From: Conexibacter woesei DSM 14684 | Lineage (GTDB): Bacteria > Actinomycetota > Thermoleophilia > Solirubrobacterales > Solirubrobacteraceae | Direction: 5' to 3' | DNA length: 64,000 nt | Assembly (NCBI RefSeq): GCF_000025265.1 | Contig: NC_013739.1 | Span: 4,450,001-4,514,000 of the forward strand | Part shown: piece by piece, positions 52,816 through 60,494 of the stretch | Numbering within the stretch: the stretch's first letter is position 1 | Layout of the letters: every line of letters begins with the position of its first letter | Position numbers and translations under genes: made by a program | Notes under the pieces: generated by a model | Database searches by the model: none | What the model was told of the DNA's origin: nothing | Seen by the model: only the letters and a program-made list of their open reading frames with translations

Positions 52816-54210
52816 ATGGCAACCCCGCAGCGAGTCGCCGTCGTAGGTGCCGGTCCGGCCGGGTTCTACACGAGCGACTTCCTGCTGCAGGCGGGCTTCG
52901 AGGTCGACCTGTTCGACGCGCTGCCGACGCCGTTCGGCCTCGTGCGCGCAGGCGTCGCCCCGGACCATCCGAAGATCAAGAGAGTCACACGCGCGTACGA
53001 GCGCACGGCGAGACATCCCGCGTTCCGCTTCTTCGGCGGTGTGCAGCTCGGGACCGACGTCCAGCGCGAGGAGCTGCTGGAGCGCTACCACGCCGTCGTC
53101 TACGCGTTCGGCACCTCGACCGACAACCGCCTCGGGATCCCCGGCGAGGACCGCCCCGGGTCGCACGCCGCGACCGAGTTCGTCGCCTGGTACAACGGCC
53201 ACCCCGAGCACGCCGACCGCGAGTTCGACCTCAGCGCGCGGCGCGCGGTCGTGATCGGCAACGGCAACGTCGCGATCGACGTCGCGCGGATGCTCGTGCT
53301 CGACCCCGAGGAGATCGCGCCGACCGACACCGCGAACCACGCGATCGACGCGCTCGCGCAGGCGCGCGTGCAGGAGGTCGTCGTGCTCGGCCGCCGCGGC
53401 CCGGCGCAGGCGGCGTTCACCAACCCCGAGCTGCTGGAGCTGGGCGAGCTGCGCCGCGCGGACGTGATCGTCGACCCCGCCGACGTCGAGCTGGACCCCC
53501 ACAGCGCCGCCTGGCTCGCGTCCGACGCCGCCGACCAGACGCATCGCAGAAACGTCGAGATCCTGTGGGAGTACGCCGGCCGCGAGCCGCTCGGCAAGAG
53601 CCACCGCGTGAGCCTCAGATTCCTGCGCTCGCCGCTGGAGATCCTCGGCGACGCCGATGACGCCGTCGCCGGGCTGCGCGTCGGCGTCAACCGGCTGGAG
53701 CCCGACGGTCGCGGCGGCCTGCGCGCGGTCGCGACCGGCGCCGAGGAGACGATCGACTGCGGGCTGGTGCTGCGCAGCATCGGCTATCGCGGCGTCCCGC
53801 TGCCGGGGATCCCGTTCGACGAGCGCCGCGGCCTGATCCGCAACGACGGCGGCCGCGTGATCCGCGACGACGGCGCCCCGGCGACCGGCGAGTACGCCGT
53901 CGGCTGGATCAAGCGCGGGCCGAGCGGCGTGATCGGCACGAACAAGAAGGACGCGCACGAGACGGTCGACCTGATCGTCGCCGACCGTGACGCCGGCCGA
54001 CTCGGCGTACCGGAGCCGGCGACGTGCGACGGCGACGAGGTCGCCGCCTGGCTGGCCGAGCGCGTGCCCCATCTCGTCGGCTGGGACGGCTGGAGAACGA
54101 TCGACGCACACGAGAGAGCGCTCGGCGAGCCGCACAGCCGTCCGCGCGTGAAGCTGGTGCGCGTACCCGAAATGCTGGAAATCGCGCACGGCACCCCCAC
54201 GCGCGGTTAG
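52816..54210 (+). CDS. fprA: FprA-type NADPH-ferredoxin reductase
   Basis: A 464-residue FAD flavoprotein of the adrenodoxin-reductase family. The FAD motif VAVVGAGPAGFYTSDFLLQ is at residues 9-27 (quoted in part), the NADPH motif VVIGNGNVAIDVARML near 150-165, and GWIKRGPSGVIGTNKKDA near the C-terminus. It transfers electrons from NADPH to ferredoxin, possibly the ferredoxin of the 27 kb operon. Start ATG 52816 follows TAGTCT (52804-52809) by 6 bases (leaderless). Its TAG stop (54208-54210) forms the first half of the -10 box of the next gene. Confidence 0.93.
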   Translation: MATPQRVAVVGAGPAGFYTSDFLLQAGFEVDLFDALPTPFGLVRAGVAPDHPKIKRVTRAYERTARHPAFRFFGGVQLGTDVQREELLERYHAVVYAFGTSTDNRLGIPGEDRPGSHAATEFVAWYNGHPEHADREFDLSARRAVVIGNGNVAIDVARMLVLDPEEIAPTDTANHAIDALAQARVQEVVVLGRRGPAQAAFTNPELLELGELRRADVIVDPADVELDPHSAAWLASDAADQTHRRNVEILWEYAGREPLGKSHRVSLRFLRSPLEILGDADDAVAGLRVGVNRLEPDGRGGLRAVATGAEETIDCGLVLRSIGYRGVPLPGIPFDERRGLIRNDGGRVIRDDGAPATGEYAVGWIKRGPSGVIGTNKKDAHETVDLIVADRDAGRLGVPEPATCDGDEVAAWLAERVPHLVGWDGWRTIDAHERALGEPHSRPRVKLVRVPEMLEIAHGTPTRG

Positions 54211-54219
54211 CATCCGCGG

Positions 54220-56349
54220 ATCGCCACCGCCCGCCAGCTCCTGACGGTCGCCGCCGGTCACCGCGCGAAGTTCGTCGTGCTCGCGGTCTGGCTGGTGCTG
54301 GTCGTGGTCTTCGGCTCGTTCGCCGGCAGACTGACCGACGTCGAGGAGAACGACCCCGTCTCGTTCCTGCCCGGCAAGGCCGAATCGGTCAAGGCGCTGG
54401 AGGCGGTCAGAACGTTCCCGTCCGGCGAGCAGACCGAGGCCGTAATCGTCTACCGCCGCGCCGGCGGACTCGAGCCCGCCGACCGCGCCGCGATCGCGAG
54501 AGACCGGATCGCGATAAACCAGGATCCTCCGCGCGGGACGTCCAGAATCCCGCCGCCGATCCTCTCCAGAGACGGCGACGCCGCGCTGCTGATCGCAGAG
54601 ATCGACACGAGCGGGCCAACGGCCGACAACACGCTCACGGACGCGACCGACGCGCTGCGCGACCGGGTCCACGAGGACGTCCCGCCCGGCCTCGCGGTGA
54701 AGGTGAGCGGGCCGGCCGGCTTCGCGACCGACGCCGTCAGAGTCTTCGAGCAGATCAACGGGACGCTGCTGCTGGCGACCGCGTCGCTCGTCTTCATCCT
54801 GCTGATCCTGATCTACCGCAGCCCGATCTTCTGGGCGATCCCGCTCTTCACCGTCATCTTCGCGGAGGTGATCGCGCGCGGGGTCGGCTACTGGCTGGCG
54901 AAGGCGGGCGTGACGATCAACGGGCAGACATCGGGGATCCTGTCCGTGCTCGTGTTCGGCGTCGGGACCGACTACGCGCTGCTGCTCGTCGCCCGCTACC
55001 GCGAGGAGCTGCGGCGCCACGAGGACAAGCACGACGCGGTGCGGATCGCGCTGCGCCGCGCCGGCCCGGCGGTGATCGCATCCGGCCTGACGGTGATCGT
55101 CGCGCTGCTGTGCCTCTCGCTGGCCGAGGTCAACGGCACCGCCGGGCTCGGCCCGGTCGCCGCGTTCGGCGTCGCGCTCGCGATGGTCGCGATGCTGACG
55201 CTGCTGCCGGCGTTGCTGGCGATCACCGGCCGGCGCGCGTTCTGGCCGTTCGTGCCGCAGTACGGCGGCGCCGGAACCGACGAGACGCACGGCTGGTGGC
55301 GGCGGCTGGGCGAGCGGATCCGCGTGCGCCCGCGGCGCGTCTGGATCGGAACGACCGTCGCGCTGCTGGTGCTCTGCCTCGGGCTGACGCAGATGAACTC
55401 CGACCTCACGAGCGGCAACTCGTTCCGCGGCTCGGTCGAGTCGGTCGAGGGACAGGAGCTGATCTCGGAGTCGTTCCCGGCCGGCGCGAACGCACCGACG
55501 TCGGTGATCGTGCCGGCCGACGCGCCCGCCGGCGCCGCCGCCAGAGTCGCCGTCGCGCTCAGAGCGGTGCCGGGCGTCGCGCAGGTGCTGCCGGTCGAGC
55601 GCGACCCGCAGGCCGGCGAGCGGCTGAGCGTGACGCTGGAGGCCGACCCCTACAGCGAGCAGGCGTTCGACGTGATCCCGCCGCTGCGCGACGCCGCGAA
55701 GGCGGCCGGCGGCCCCGACGTGCTCGTCGGCGGGCCGACCGCGGAGGAGCGCGACCTGCGCGTCTCGACCGCGCGCGACAACCGCGTGATCGTCCCGCTC
55801 GTGCTGCTCGTCGTCTTCCTGATCCTCGCCGCGATCCTGCGCGCCGTGCTGCTGCCGCTGCTGTTGATGGCGACGGTCGTGCTGTCCTACGCCGCCGCGC
55901 TCGGGATCGGCGCCTTCTTCTTCATGCAGGTGTTCGGCTTCGAGGGCGTCGACCCGAGCCTGCCGCTGTTCGCGTTCATCTTCCTCGTCGCGCTCGGGGT
56001 CGACTACAACATCTTCCTGATGGCGCGCGTGCGCGAGGAGGCACACCAGCACGGCACGCGGCTGGGGACGGTGCGCGGTCTCGCAGTCACCGGCGCGGTG
56101 ATCACCTCGGCCGGCATCGTGCTCGCTGGGACGTTCTCGACGCTGGCCGTGCTGCCGCTCGTCGTGCTGACCGAGATCGGCTTCACGATCGCCGTCGGCG
56201 TGCTGCTCGACACGTTCGTGGTGCGCTCGATCCTCGTGCCGGCGATCGTGCTCGACGCCGGCGACCGCGTCTGGTGGCCCTCGGCGCTCGGCCACCGCCG
56301 CGCGACGGCGGAGGACGAGCGCGAAGAGGACGACGCGGCGATCGTCTAA
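54220..56349 (+). CDS. MMPL-family RND exporter with apparent ATC start
   Basis: A 709-residue RND-type exporter of the MMPL family with about 12 transmembrane helices in two halves (each: one helix, large extracytoplasmic loop, five helices). Conserved blocks are LVFGVGTDYALLLVARYREEL (quoted in part) and FLVALGVDYNIFLMARVREE near the halves' ends. The N-terminus is the puzzle: the first GTG (54277) would cut into TM1, but the frame is open from 54211 and reads IATARQLLTVAAGHRAKFVV, a standard MMPL start. ATC 54220 lies 6 bases after TAGCAT (54208-54213), so an ATC-initiated leaderless mRNA is likely. It exports lipids or drugs; a hairpin follows. Confidence 0.85.
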   Translation: MATARQLLTVAAGHRAKFVVLAVWLVLVVVFGSFAGRLTDVEENDPVSFLPGKAESVKALEAVRTFPSGEQTEAVIVYRRAGGLEPADRAAIARDRIAINQDPPRGTSRIPPPILSRDGDAALLIAEIDTSGPTADNTLTDATDALRDRVHEDVPPGLAVKVSGPAGFATDAVRVFEQINGTLLLATASLVFILLILIYRSPIFWAIPLFTVIFAEVIARGVGYWLAKAGVTINGQTSGILSVLVFGVGTDYALLLVARYREELRRHEDKHDAVRIALRRAGPAVIASGLTVIVALLCLSLAEVNGTAGLGPVAAFGVALAMVAMLTLLPALLAITGRRAFWPFVPQYGGAGTDETHGWWRRLGERIRVRPRRVWIGTTVALLVLCLGLTQMNSDLTSGNSFRGSVESVEGQELISESFPAGANAPTSVIVPADAPAGAAARVAVALRAVPGVAQVLPVERDPQAGERLSVTLEADPYSEQAFDVIPPLRDAAKAAGGPDVLVGGPTAEERDLRVSTARDNRVIVPLVLLVVFLILAAILRAVLLPLLLMATVVLSYAAALGIGAFFFMQVFGFEGVDPSLPLFAFIFLVALGVDYNIFLMARVREEAHQHGTRLGTVRGLAVTGAVITSAGIVLAGTFSTLAVLPLVVLTEIGFTIAVGVLLDTFVVRSILVPAIVLDAGDRVWWPSALGHRRATAEDEREEDDAAIV

Positions 56350-56370
56350 CCCTCGACCTGAGGGTTAGAC
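56344..56370. terminator. 11-bp hairpin between MMPL and glnA
   Basis: GTCTAACCCTC (56344-56354) and GAGGGTTAGAC (56360-56370) are perfect arms with a 5-base loop. The stop codon of the MMPL gene (56347-56349) is part of the stem, and glnA ends at 56376 on the other strand. A bidirectional terminator is likely. Confidence 0.75.
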
Positions 56371-56375
56371 GTGGG

Positions 56376-57716
56376 CTACAAAACCGGCAGGTAGCGGTCC
56401 AGCTCCCACTGCGTGACCTGCACGCGGTAGTCGTCCCACTCCTGCCGCTTGATCTCGACGAAGCGGTTGAACATGTGCTCGCCGAGCGTGCGCAGGACCA
56501 GCTCGGAGTCGGCCGTCAGCTCGATCGCCTCGCCGAGCGTCGAGGGCAGCTGCTCGATCCCGAGCCGGCGGCGCTCGTCCGGCGCGAGGTGGTAGAGGTT
56601 CTTCTCCATCGGCTCCGGCAGCTCGTAGCCGTGCTCGATCCCCTCCAGGCCCGCCTGCAGCAGCACCGCGAACGTCAGGTACGGGTTGCACGCGGGGTCG
56701 GGGCAGCGCAGCTCCATCCGCGTCGTCTGCTCCTTGCCGGGGTGGTACATCGGCACGCGCACGAGCGCGGAACGGTTGCGGCGCGACCAGGCGACGTAGA
56801 CGGGCGCCTCGTAGCCGGGCACGAGCCGCTTGTAGGAGTTGACCCACTGGGCGAAGATCGCGCTCATCTCGCGCGCGTGGCGCAGCTGGCCGGCGATGAA
56901 CGCCTTCGCTATGTCGGACAGGTAGTACTGGTCGTTCGCGTCGTAGAACGCGTTTCTGCCGTCTCTGAAGAGCGACAGGTGCGTGTGCATGCCGGAGCCG
57001 TTCTCGCCGAACAGCGGCTTCGGCATGAACGTCGCGTGGATGCCGTAGTTGCGCGCGTACTCCTTGACCGTGATGCGGTACGTCATGCAGTCGTCGGCCA
57101 TCTTCAGCGCCGAGGCGTAGCGCATGTCGATTTCGTGCTGGGAGGGGCCGACCTCGTGATGGGTGTACTCGACGTGGATGCCGAGCTGCTCCAGGGCGAG
57201 CACCGTGTCGCGCCGCAGGTCCGAGCCGGCGTCGAGCGTGGTGAGGTCGAAGTAGCCGCCCTCGTCGAGCGGCTCCGGCGTCTTCGGGTCCTTGAAGTAG
57301 AAGTACTCCAGCTCGGGCCCGACCATGAAGTCGTCGAAGCCCATCGCCTTCGCGCGGTCCAGGGCGCGGCGCAGGACGTGGCGCGGGTCGCCCTCGTACG
57401 GCGTCTGCTCAGGCGTCTGGACGTCGCAGAACATCCGCGCGACGCCCTGCTCCTCGGGCCGCCACGGCAGCGCGGCGAACGTCGTCGGGTCGGGCATCGC
57501 GATCATGTCCGACTCCTCGACGGCGTTGAAGCCGGTGATCGAGGAGCCGTCGAAGCCCATCCCACCCTCGAACGCGTCGGACAGCTCGCTGCTGTTGATC
57601 GAGAACGCCTTCAGCTGCCCGAGGATGTCGGTGAACCACAGACGGATGAAGCGGATGTCGCGCTCCTCTACCAGCCGGAGCACGTCGTCAGCGGTCAGCG
57701 GCGTGGCGTCGGTCAT
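56376..57716 (-). CDS. glnA: Glutamine synthetase type I
   Basis: A 446-residue GS-I enzyme (alpha subclass length, about 445, like Bacillus GlnA), which makes glutamine from glutamate, ammonia and ATP. GMGFDGSSITGFNAVEESDM (~52-71), HHEVGPSQHEIDMRYA, GENGSGMHTHLSLF (n1 site), and NPYLTFAVLLQAG are intact. The adenylylation loop of GSI-beta is not evident. Since Streptomyces has GlnA-like enzymes acting on polyamines and ethanolamine, a gamma-glutamylpolyamine role is possible, but motifs look like genuine GS. An AGGAG Shine-Dalgarno precedes the ATG, with a TAAGGT box about 45 bases upstream. Confidence 0.93.
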   Translation of the reverse strand: MTDATPLTADDVLRLVEERDIRFIRLWFTDILGQLKAFSINSSELSDAFEGGMGFDGSSITGFNAVEESDMIAMPDPTTFAALPWRPEEQGVARMFCDVQTPEQTPYEGDPRHVLRRALDRAKAMGFDDFMVGPELEYFYFKDPKTPEPLDEGGYFDLTTLDAGSDLRRDTVLALEQLGIHVEYTHHEVGPSQHEIDMRYASALKMADDCMTYRITVKEYARNYGIHATFMPKPLFGENGSGMHTHLSLFRDGRNAFYDANDQYYLSDIAKAFIAGQLRHAREMSAIFAQWVNSYKRLVPGYEAPVYVAWSRRNRSALVRVPMYHPGKEQTTRMELRCPDPACNPYLTFAVLLQAGLEGIEHGYELPEPMEKNLYHLAPDERRRLGIEQLPSTLGEAIELTADSELVLRTLGEHMFNRFVEIKRQEWDDYRVQVTQWELDRYLPVL

Positions 57717-57763
57717 CGGTCGGGGCTCCTGGCGGTCTCGGCGGTTGCGACGGGAACGGGACC

Positions 57764-58117
57764 TTACCGGGAGGCGCCGTCGCAGTCGGGCAGCCACCGC
57801 TGCGCCCACGCCTCGAGCGCTTCGAGCGCCGGCTCCAACTCGCGCCCCATCCCGGTCAGCGCGTACTCGACGCGCGTCGGCCCGCCGCCGGGCGGATCCG
57901 GGACGACGGTGCGCACGACGACGCCGCGCGCCTCCAGCTCCTTCATCCGCTCCGACAACAGCCGGTCCGACAGCTCCGGCACCGCGTTGGCGATCTCGGA
58001 GAAGCGCTGCGGCGAGCGGTGCATCAGCACGCGCACGATCGCGCCCGTCCAGCGCTTGCCGAGGAACTCGATCGCCTCGTGGTAGTGCGGACAGCAGGCG
58101 TCGTCGGCATTCGCCAT
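57764..58117 (-). CDS. HxlR-family winged-helix regulator
   Basis: A 117-residue HxlR-type regulator. CCPHYHEAIEFLGKRWTGAIV (~8-28, quoted in part) begins the fold; the cysteines at the N-terminus may sense oxidants or aldehydes as in HypR/YodB. The recognition helix is LSDRLLSERMKELEARGVVV, followed by the wing (PTRVEYALTGMGRELEP). Start ATG 58117 follows TAACAT (58125-58130) by 7 bases (leaderless). It is located between glnA and the AhpD-like gene on the same strand. Confidence 0.9.
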   Translation of the reverse strand: MANADDACCPHYHEAIEFLGKRWTGAIVRVLMHRSPQRFSEIANAVPELSDRLLSERMKELEARGVVVRTVVPDPPGGGPTRVEYALTGMGRELEPALEALEAWAQRWLPDCDGASR

Positions 58118-58135
58118 GCCGACGATGTTACGCCG

Positions 58136-58180
58136 GTCGTCCTGGGTTGGTGTCGTCCTGCGACACCAAGGCGGGACGAC
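58136..58180. terminator. Hairpin of the repeated palindrome family, copy 2
   Basis: TTGGTGTCG (58147-58155) pairs with CGACACCAA (58161-58169) around TCCTG, and GGTCGTCC-type outer arms pair as well (58136-58142 with 58174-58180). The element matches the hairpin at 27485-27529 in its outer GTCGTCCTGG start, TGGTGTCGTC core and GGACGAC end. It stands between the HxlR promoter and the AhpD-like gene stop. Confidence 0.68.
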
Positions 58181-58218
58181 CCCGCGGGTGGCGGGCGCGG
58201 GCGTGGGCGGGCGGGGCG

Positions 58219-58779
58219 TCAGGCGGCGGCGAGCGTACGCGACTGCTCGACGGAGCCGTCAACCGGCACCTCGCCGGCGACGTTGACCATCGCCGCGAGC
58301 GACTCGAGCGCGACGATCGCGATCGCCTCGAGGATCTCCTCGTCGTGCCAGCCGGCCTCGCGTGCCTCCTCGTGGAGGTGCATCGGCGGTCTGCCGTCGA
58401 CGACGAGCGCGCGCAGGTAGCGCAGCAGCGCGGCCTCGCGCTCGTCCGCGGAGCCGAAGTCGCGCGCCAGCTCGATCTCGTCGAGGCCGAGGCCGGCGGC
58501 GCGCGCGGCGCGGGCGTGCATCGCCAGCCCGGGCGCGGAGCCGTAGTGCTCGGCGACCCCGAGCGCGATCCGTTCGAGCGTGTGCAGTTCGAGGTGGCCG
58601 TGGCGCAGCTCGGAGCGGAAGCGCGCGTAGCCGCGCAGCGCGGCCGGCGAGCCCGCGAGCGCGCCGAGGAAGTTCGGCAGCTGACCACCGGTCGAGAGGG
58701 CGCCCCGCAGCACTGGCACGGACCCTTCTGGCGCGGTGAGGTCGTCGTGGATCTGGAACCGGCTCATCGCTGTCTTCAT
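58219..58779 (-). CDS. AhpD/carboxymuconolactone-decarboxylase-fold protein lacking the CxxC
   Basis: A 186-residue all-helical protein of the CMD/AhpD family. The core PNFLGALAGSPAALRGYARF and ALGVAEHYGSAPGLAMHARAARAAG (quoted in part) and VNVAGEVP near the end are in family order. In AhpD-like peroxidases the middle helix carries C-x-x-C; here the equivalent stretch reads YGSAPGLAMH, with no cysteine. The His/Glu partners persist. It may use another chemistry or be a scaffold. It is followed downstream by the HxlR gene and preceded by a region with a strong palindrome. Confidence 0.82.
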   Translation of the reverse strand: MKTAMSRFQIHDDLTAPEGSVPVLRGALSTGGQLPNFLGALAGSPAALRGYARFRSELRHGHLELHTLERIALGVAEHYGSAPGLAMHARAARAAGLGLDEIELARDFGSADEREAALLRYLRALVVDGRPPMHLHEEAREAGWHDEEILEAIAIVALESLAAMVNVAGEVPVDGSVEQSRTLAAA

Positions 58780-58873
58780 GGGATCACCAGTGGTGTCTGG
58801 ATACGGGGATGCGCATCGCGTGAGAGGCGCGACGCGCGAGTGCAGCGTTGGTGTCCCTTATACGTACGCGACC

Positions 58874-58899
58874 TAAATGCAGGCTCACGGCTGCATTTA
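58874..58899. promoter_or_regulatory. Palindrome upstream of the AhpD-like gene
   Basis: TAAATGCAG (58874-58882) and CTGCATTTA (58891-58899) are perfect arms with an 8-base spacer, 95 bases before the AhpD-like start on the minus strand. It is the most AT-rich short element of the local region. A site for a winged-helix regulator such as the nearby HxlR is plausible. Confidence 0.55.
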
Positions 58900-58994
58900 C
58901 GCCATGTATGAGCAGTTTCGTGTGTGCTTGCCGCCCGCGTGTCGCAGGCGGCGGCTTGATCAGGCCCGCGCGTCCGCCGCGCGCGTCGACTCGG

Positions 58995-59258
58995 TCAGGC
59001 GCCGGAGGCGGTGAGGATCGCGATCAGGATCAGGAAGACGCCCATCAGCACCGCGTACATCGCGGCGCGGTCGGGACGCGTCCCGGCGATCCGCTCGCTC
59101 GCGCGGCGAGGGCGATGACGACGCGCGGTCGTCTCGTACTCGTAGTCGTGGCGGCGCGTCGACGGCGGGGCGACCTGGCCCCGGATCACGATCGTGCGGC
59201 GCTCGCCCTGCTGGGTGTCGGCTCGCTCGCGACGCGACGGAGCCTGTGCGGTTGGCAT
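58995..59258 (-). CDS. Small single-pass membrane protein under a c-di-AMP riboswitch
   Basis: An 87-residue protein: a long Arg/Gln-rich, probably disordered N-terminus (MPTAQAPSRRERADTQQGER), a middle with IVIRGQVAPP, and one C-terminal transmembrane helix (AMYAVLMGVFLILIAILTA) ending at the stop, so a tail-anchored topology with the basic part in the cytoplasm. Shine-Dalgarno AAGAGGACC precedes the ATG at 59258. The 5' leader is a c-di-AMP riboswitch (59274-59400). Known actinobacterial riboswitches of this class control cell-wall hydrolases or potassium uptake; this small protein is a new kind of target. No family recognised. Confidence 0.75.
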   Translation of the reverse strand: MPTAQAPSRRERADTQQGERRTIVIRGQVAPPSTRRHDYEYETTARRHRPRRASERIAGTRPDRAAMYAVLMGVFLILIAILTASGA

Positions 59259-59273
59259 GTGGTTCGGTCCTCT

Positions 59274-59400
59274 TTCTCGAGCTTGCGGGGTTAGCTGACG
59301 GGCTCGCACCGAAAGAGCGGCGCTACGCGCAGGTACGCGATTCGCCCCGTTGTCGTGGGTCCCCCGCTTCCCGTGCGGCAGACGGGAATTCAGCGGTATG
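59274..59400 (-). ncRNA. c-di-AMP riboswitch (ydaO/yuaA class)
   Basis: Read on the minus strand from 59400 to 59274, all hallmark segments of the class appear in order: CCGCTGAATTCCCG (5' strand), GGGAAGCGGGGGACCCA (59354-59371 region), GGGGCGAATC (59339-59348), GTAGCG, TTTCGGTGCGAGCCCGTC and the highly conserved GTCAGCTAAC (59290-59299) followed by CCCCGCAAGC. A TAGGAT -10 box lies at 59409-59414. It ends about 15 bases before the start codon of the 87-residue membrane protein, with the Shine-Dalgarno in the expression platform. Ligand binding usually switches such genes off. The assignment is from family consensus, not from folding. Confidence 0.88.
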
Positions 59401-59517
59401 ACGTGACGATCCTACCAACGGCTTGCAGCATTTTGCCGGCATCCGGAGGATCTTATGGAAAGCCCCGGCCGGAACGGCGGAGCACCCTACCGAAGCGCGC
59501 CGGAAGCCGCGCCGATG

Positions 59518-59586
59518 GCGGCGCTGCGGGCGCGCCGGTGGCGGCGCTGCGGGCGCGCCGGTGGCGGCACGGCGGGCGCGCCGCGC
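59518..59586. repeat. Three 23-bp tandem repeats downstream of the DksA-like gene
   Basis: Copies 59518-59540 and 59541-59563 are identical (GCGGCGCTGCGGGCGCGCCG then GTG); the third, 59564-59586, is diverged (about 5 changes). The block stands directly after the stop of the minus-strand DksA-like gene. 23 is not a multiple of three and no frame is conserved, so it is not coding. It may act as a terminator or be replication slippage. Confidence 0.8.
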
Positions 59587-59587
59587 G

Positions 59588-59935
59588 CTAGCGACCGCGC
59601 TCGTACGCGGCCTGCTCGGCGACGGTCCGCTCCGCCCACGGGACCGCTTCCAGGCGGGCGTCGGGAATCGGCTCCCCGCTGTCGATCGAGCGACCGTACG
59701 TGCCGTCGGCGACGCGCTGCTCGGCCCGCGCGATCGCGGCGAGCTGCTCGTGCAGCTGCTCGGCCAGGCCCTCGTCGCGCTCGCGCTCGAACAGCTCGGT
59801 CCCCTCGTCGGCGGGATGCTGGTCGACGTGCGAAAGCTCCTCGCTCTCGCCGCTGTCCGCGGTCAGCTCGGCGAGCTCGCGCTCGGTGCGCGCGCGTTCA
59901 CGGGCGAGCAGTTCGCGCGCGTGCGCGGCGTCCAC
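59588..59935 (-). CDS. DksA/TraR-like RNA-polymerase-binding protein without zinc cysteines
   Basis: A 115-residue protein of DksA/TraR type. The N-terminal half is a coiled-coil (ARERARTERELAELTADSGE; ERERDEGLAEQLHEQLAAIARAEQRV), and the C-terminal end is YGRSIDSGEPIPDARLEAVPWAER, in which the cysteines of the usual CxxC zinc finger are replaced by serine and other residues. The pattern of Cys-less DksA paralogues, which keep function without zinc, is known. It would insert into the secondary channel of RNA polymerase and tune promoters with or without ppGpp. GTG start 59935. Six bases separate it from the cytochrome gene upstream. Confidence 0.8.
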   Translation of the reverse strand: MDAAHARELLARERARTERELAELTADSGESEELSHVDQHPADEGTELFERERDEGLAEQLHEQLAAIARAEQRVADGTYGRSIDSGEPIPDARLEAVPWAERTVAEQAAYERGR

Positions 59936-59941
59936 GGTCGC

Positions 59942-60439
59942 TCACCGGCCTGCGGTGGCGGCGACGAAGGCGGCGACGTCCTCGGCCTGGCTGCCTTCGA
60001 GCAGCCCGGCCGGCATCGTGCCGCCGCCGCGCTGCCGGCCTCTGACGATCGCGTCGTAGACCAGCTCGGCCGGCGGTCTGAGCTGGTCGAGGTTCGGCCC
60101 GACCGGCCCCTCGGACTCGGCGGCGGCGAGCACATGGCAGTTCGCGCATCTCTGCCCGAACAGCTCGCGGCCCTTGACCTCCTGCTTCGTCAGCGATATC
60201 TGCGTGCCGCCGACGTGGGCGTCGGCGTTGTCCTCGTTGCCGGTGATCAGCAGCGCGGGGACCGCGATGCCGACGGCGACGTAGAAGACGAGGAACGAGG
60301 TGAGGATCGCCCGGCGGCTGCCGCGGCCCTCTCCCTCGGCAGCGACGTGCTTCCCTCTCGGGCCACGGCGCATCGCGATGAAGAAGAGCGCGAGTCCGAC
60401 AAGGATCCAGAACGCGAGGAACGCGACCGTTGCGAGCAT
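59942..60439 (-). CDS. Membrane-anchored c-type cytochrome
   Basis: A 165-residue protein with two transmembrane helices (about 3-23 and 44-66), then a single haem domain with CANCH (~98-102) in FGQRCANCHVLA, and methionine axial ligand probably in GGTMPAGLL. Size and topology recall the cytochrome c of cbb3- or photosystem-type electron chains, exposed outside. Start ATG 60439 follows TAGGGT (60447-60452) by 7 bases (leaderless). It is followed by the DksA-like gene. Confidence 0.85.
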   Translation of the reverse strand: MLATVAFLAFWILVGLALFFIAMRRGPRGKHVAAEGEGRGSRRAILTSFLVFYVAVGIAVPALLITGNEDNADAHVGGTQISLTKQEVKGRELFGQRCANCHVLAAAESEGPVGPNLDQLRPPAELVYDAIVRGRQRGGGTMPAGLLEGSQAEDVAAFVAATAGR

Positions 60440-60494
60440 CGGAGCGACCCTACCTTCTCCGCACCACGGAATGGAAGGGTGAACTGTCGGCGGC

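Larger units (their letters stand above)
59259..59587. other. 329-bp leader region between DksA-like and small membrane gene
   Basis: The region holds the c-di-AMP riboswitch (59274-59400), its promoter (about 59402-59440) and the 23-bp tandem repeat at 59518-59586. No further gene is supported, although GGAGGATCTT-ATG at 59445-59457 on the plus strand resembles a start; that frame is antisense to the DksA-like gene and looks spurious. Confidence 0.6.

Noticed and set aside
54277-56349. GTG 54277 as the MMPL start
   Set aside because: It would begin within TM1 and lose the conserved N-terminus that is in frame upstream; kept only as fallback.
56376-57716. Gamma-glutamylputrescine synthetase (PuuA)
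   Set aside because: All ammonium/glutamate motifs of true GS-I are intact; polyamine role left as possibility only.
59455-60045. Plus-strand frame with GGAGGATCTT-ATG start
   Set aside because: It runs antisense through the clear DksA-like gene and the tandem repeat; composition is Arg-rich noise.
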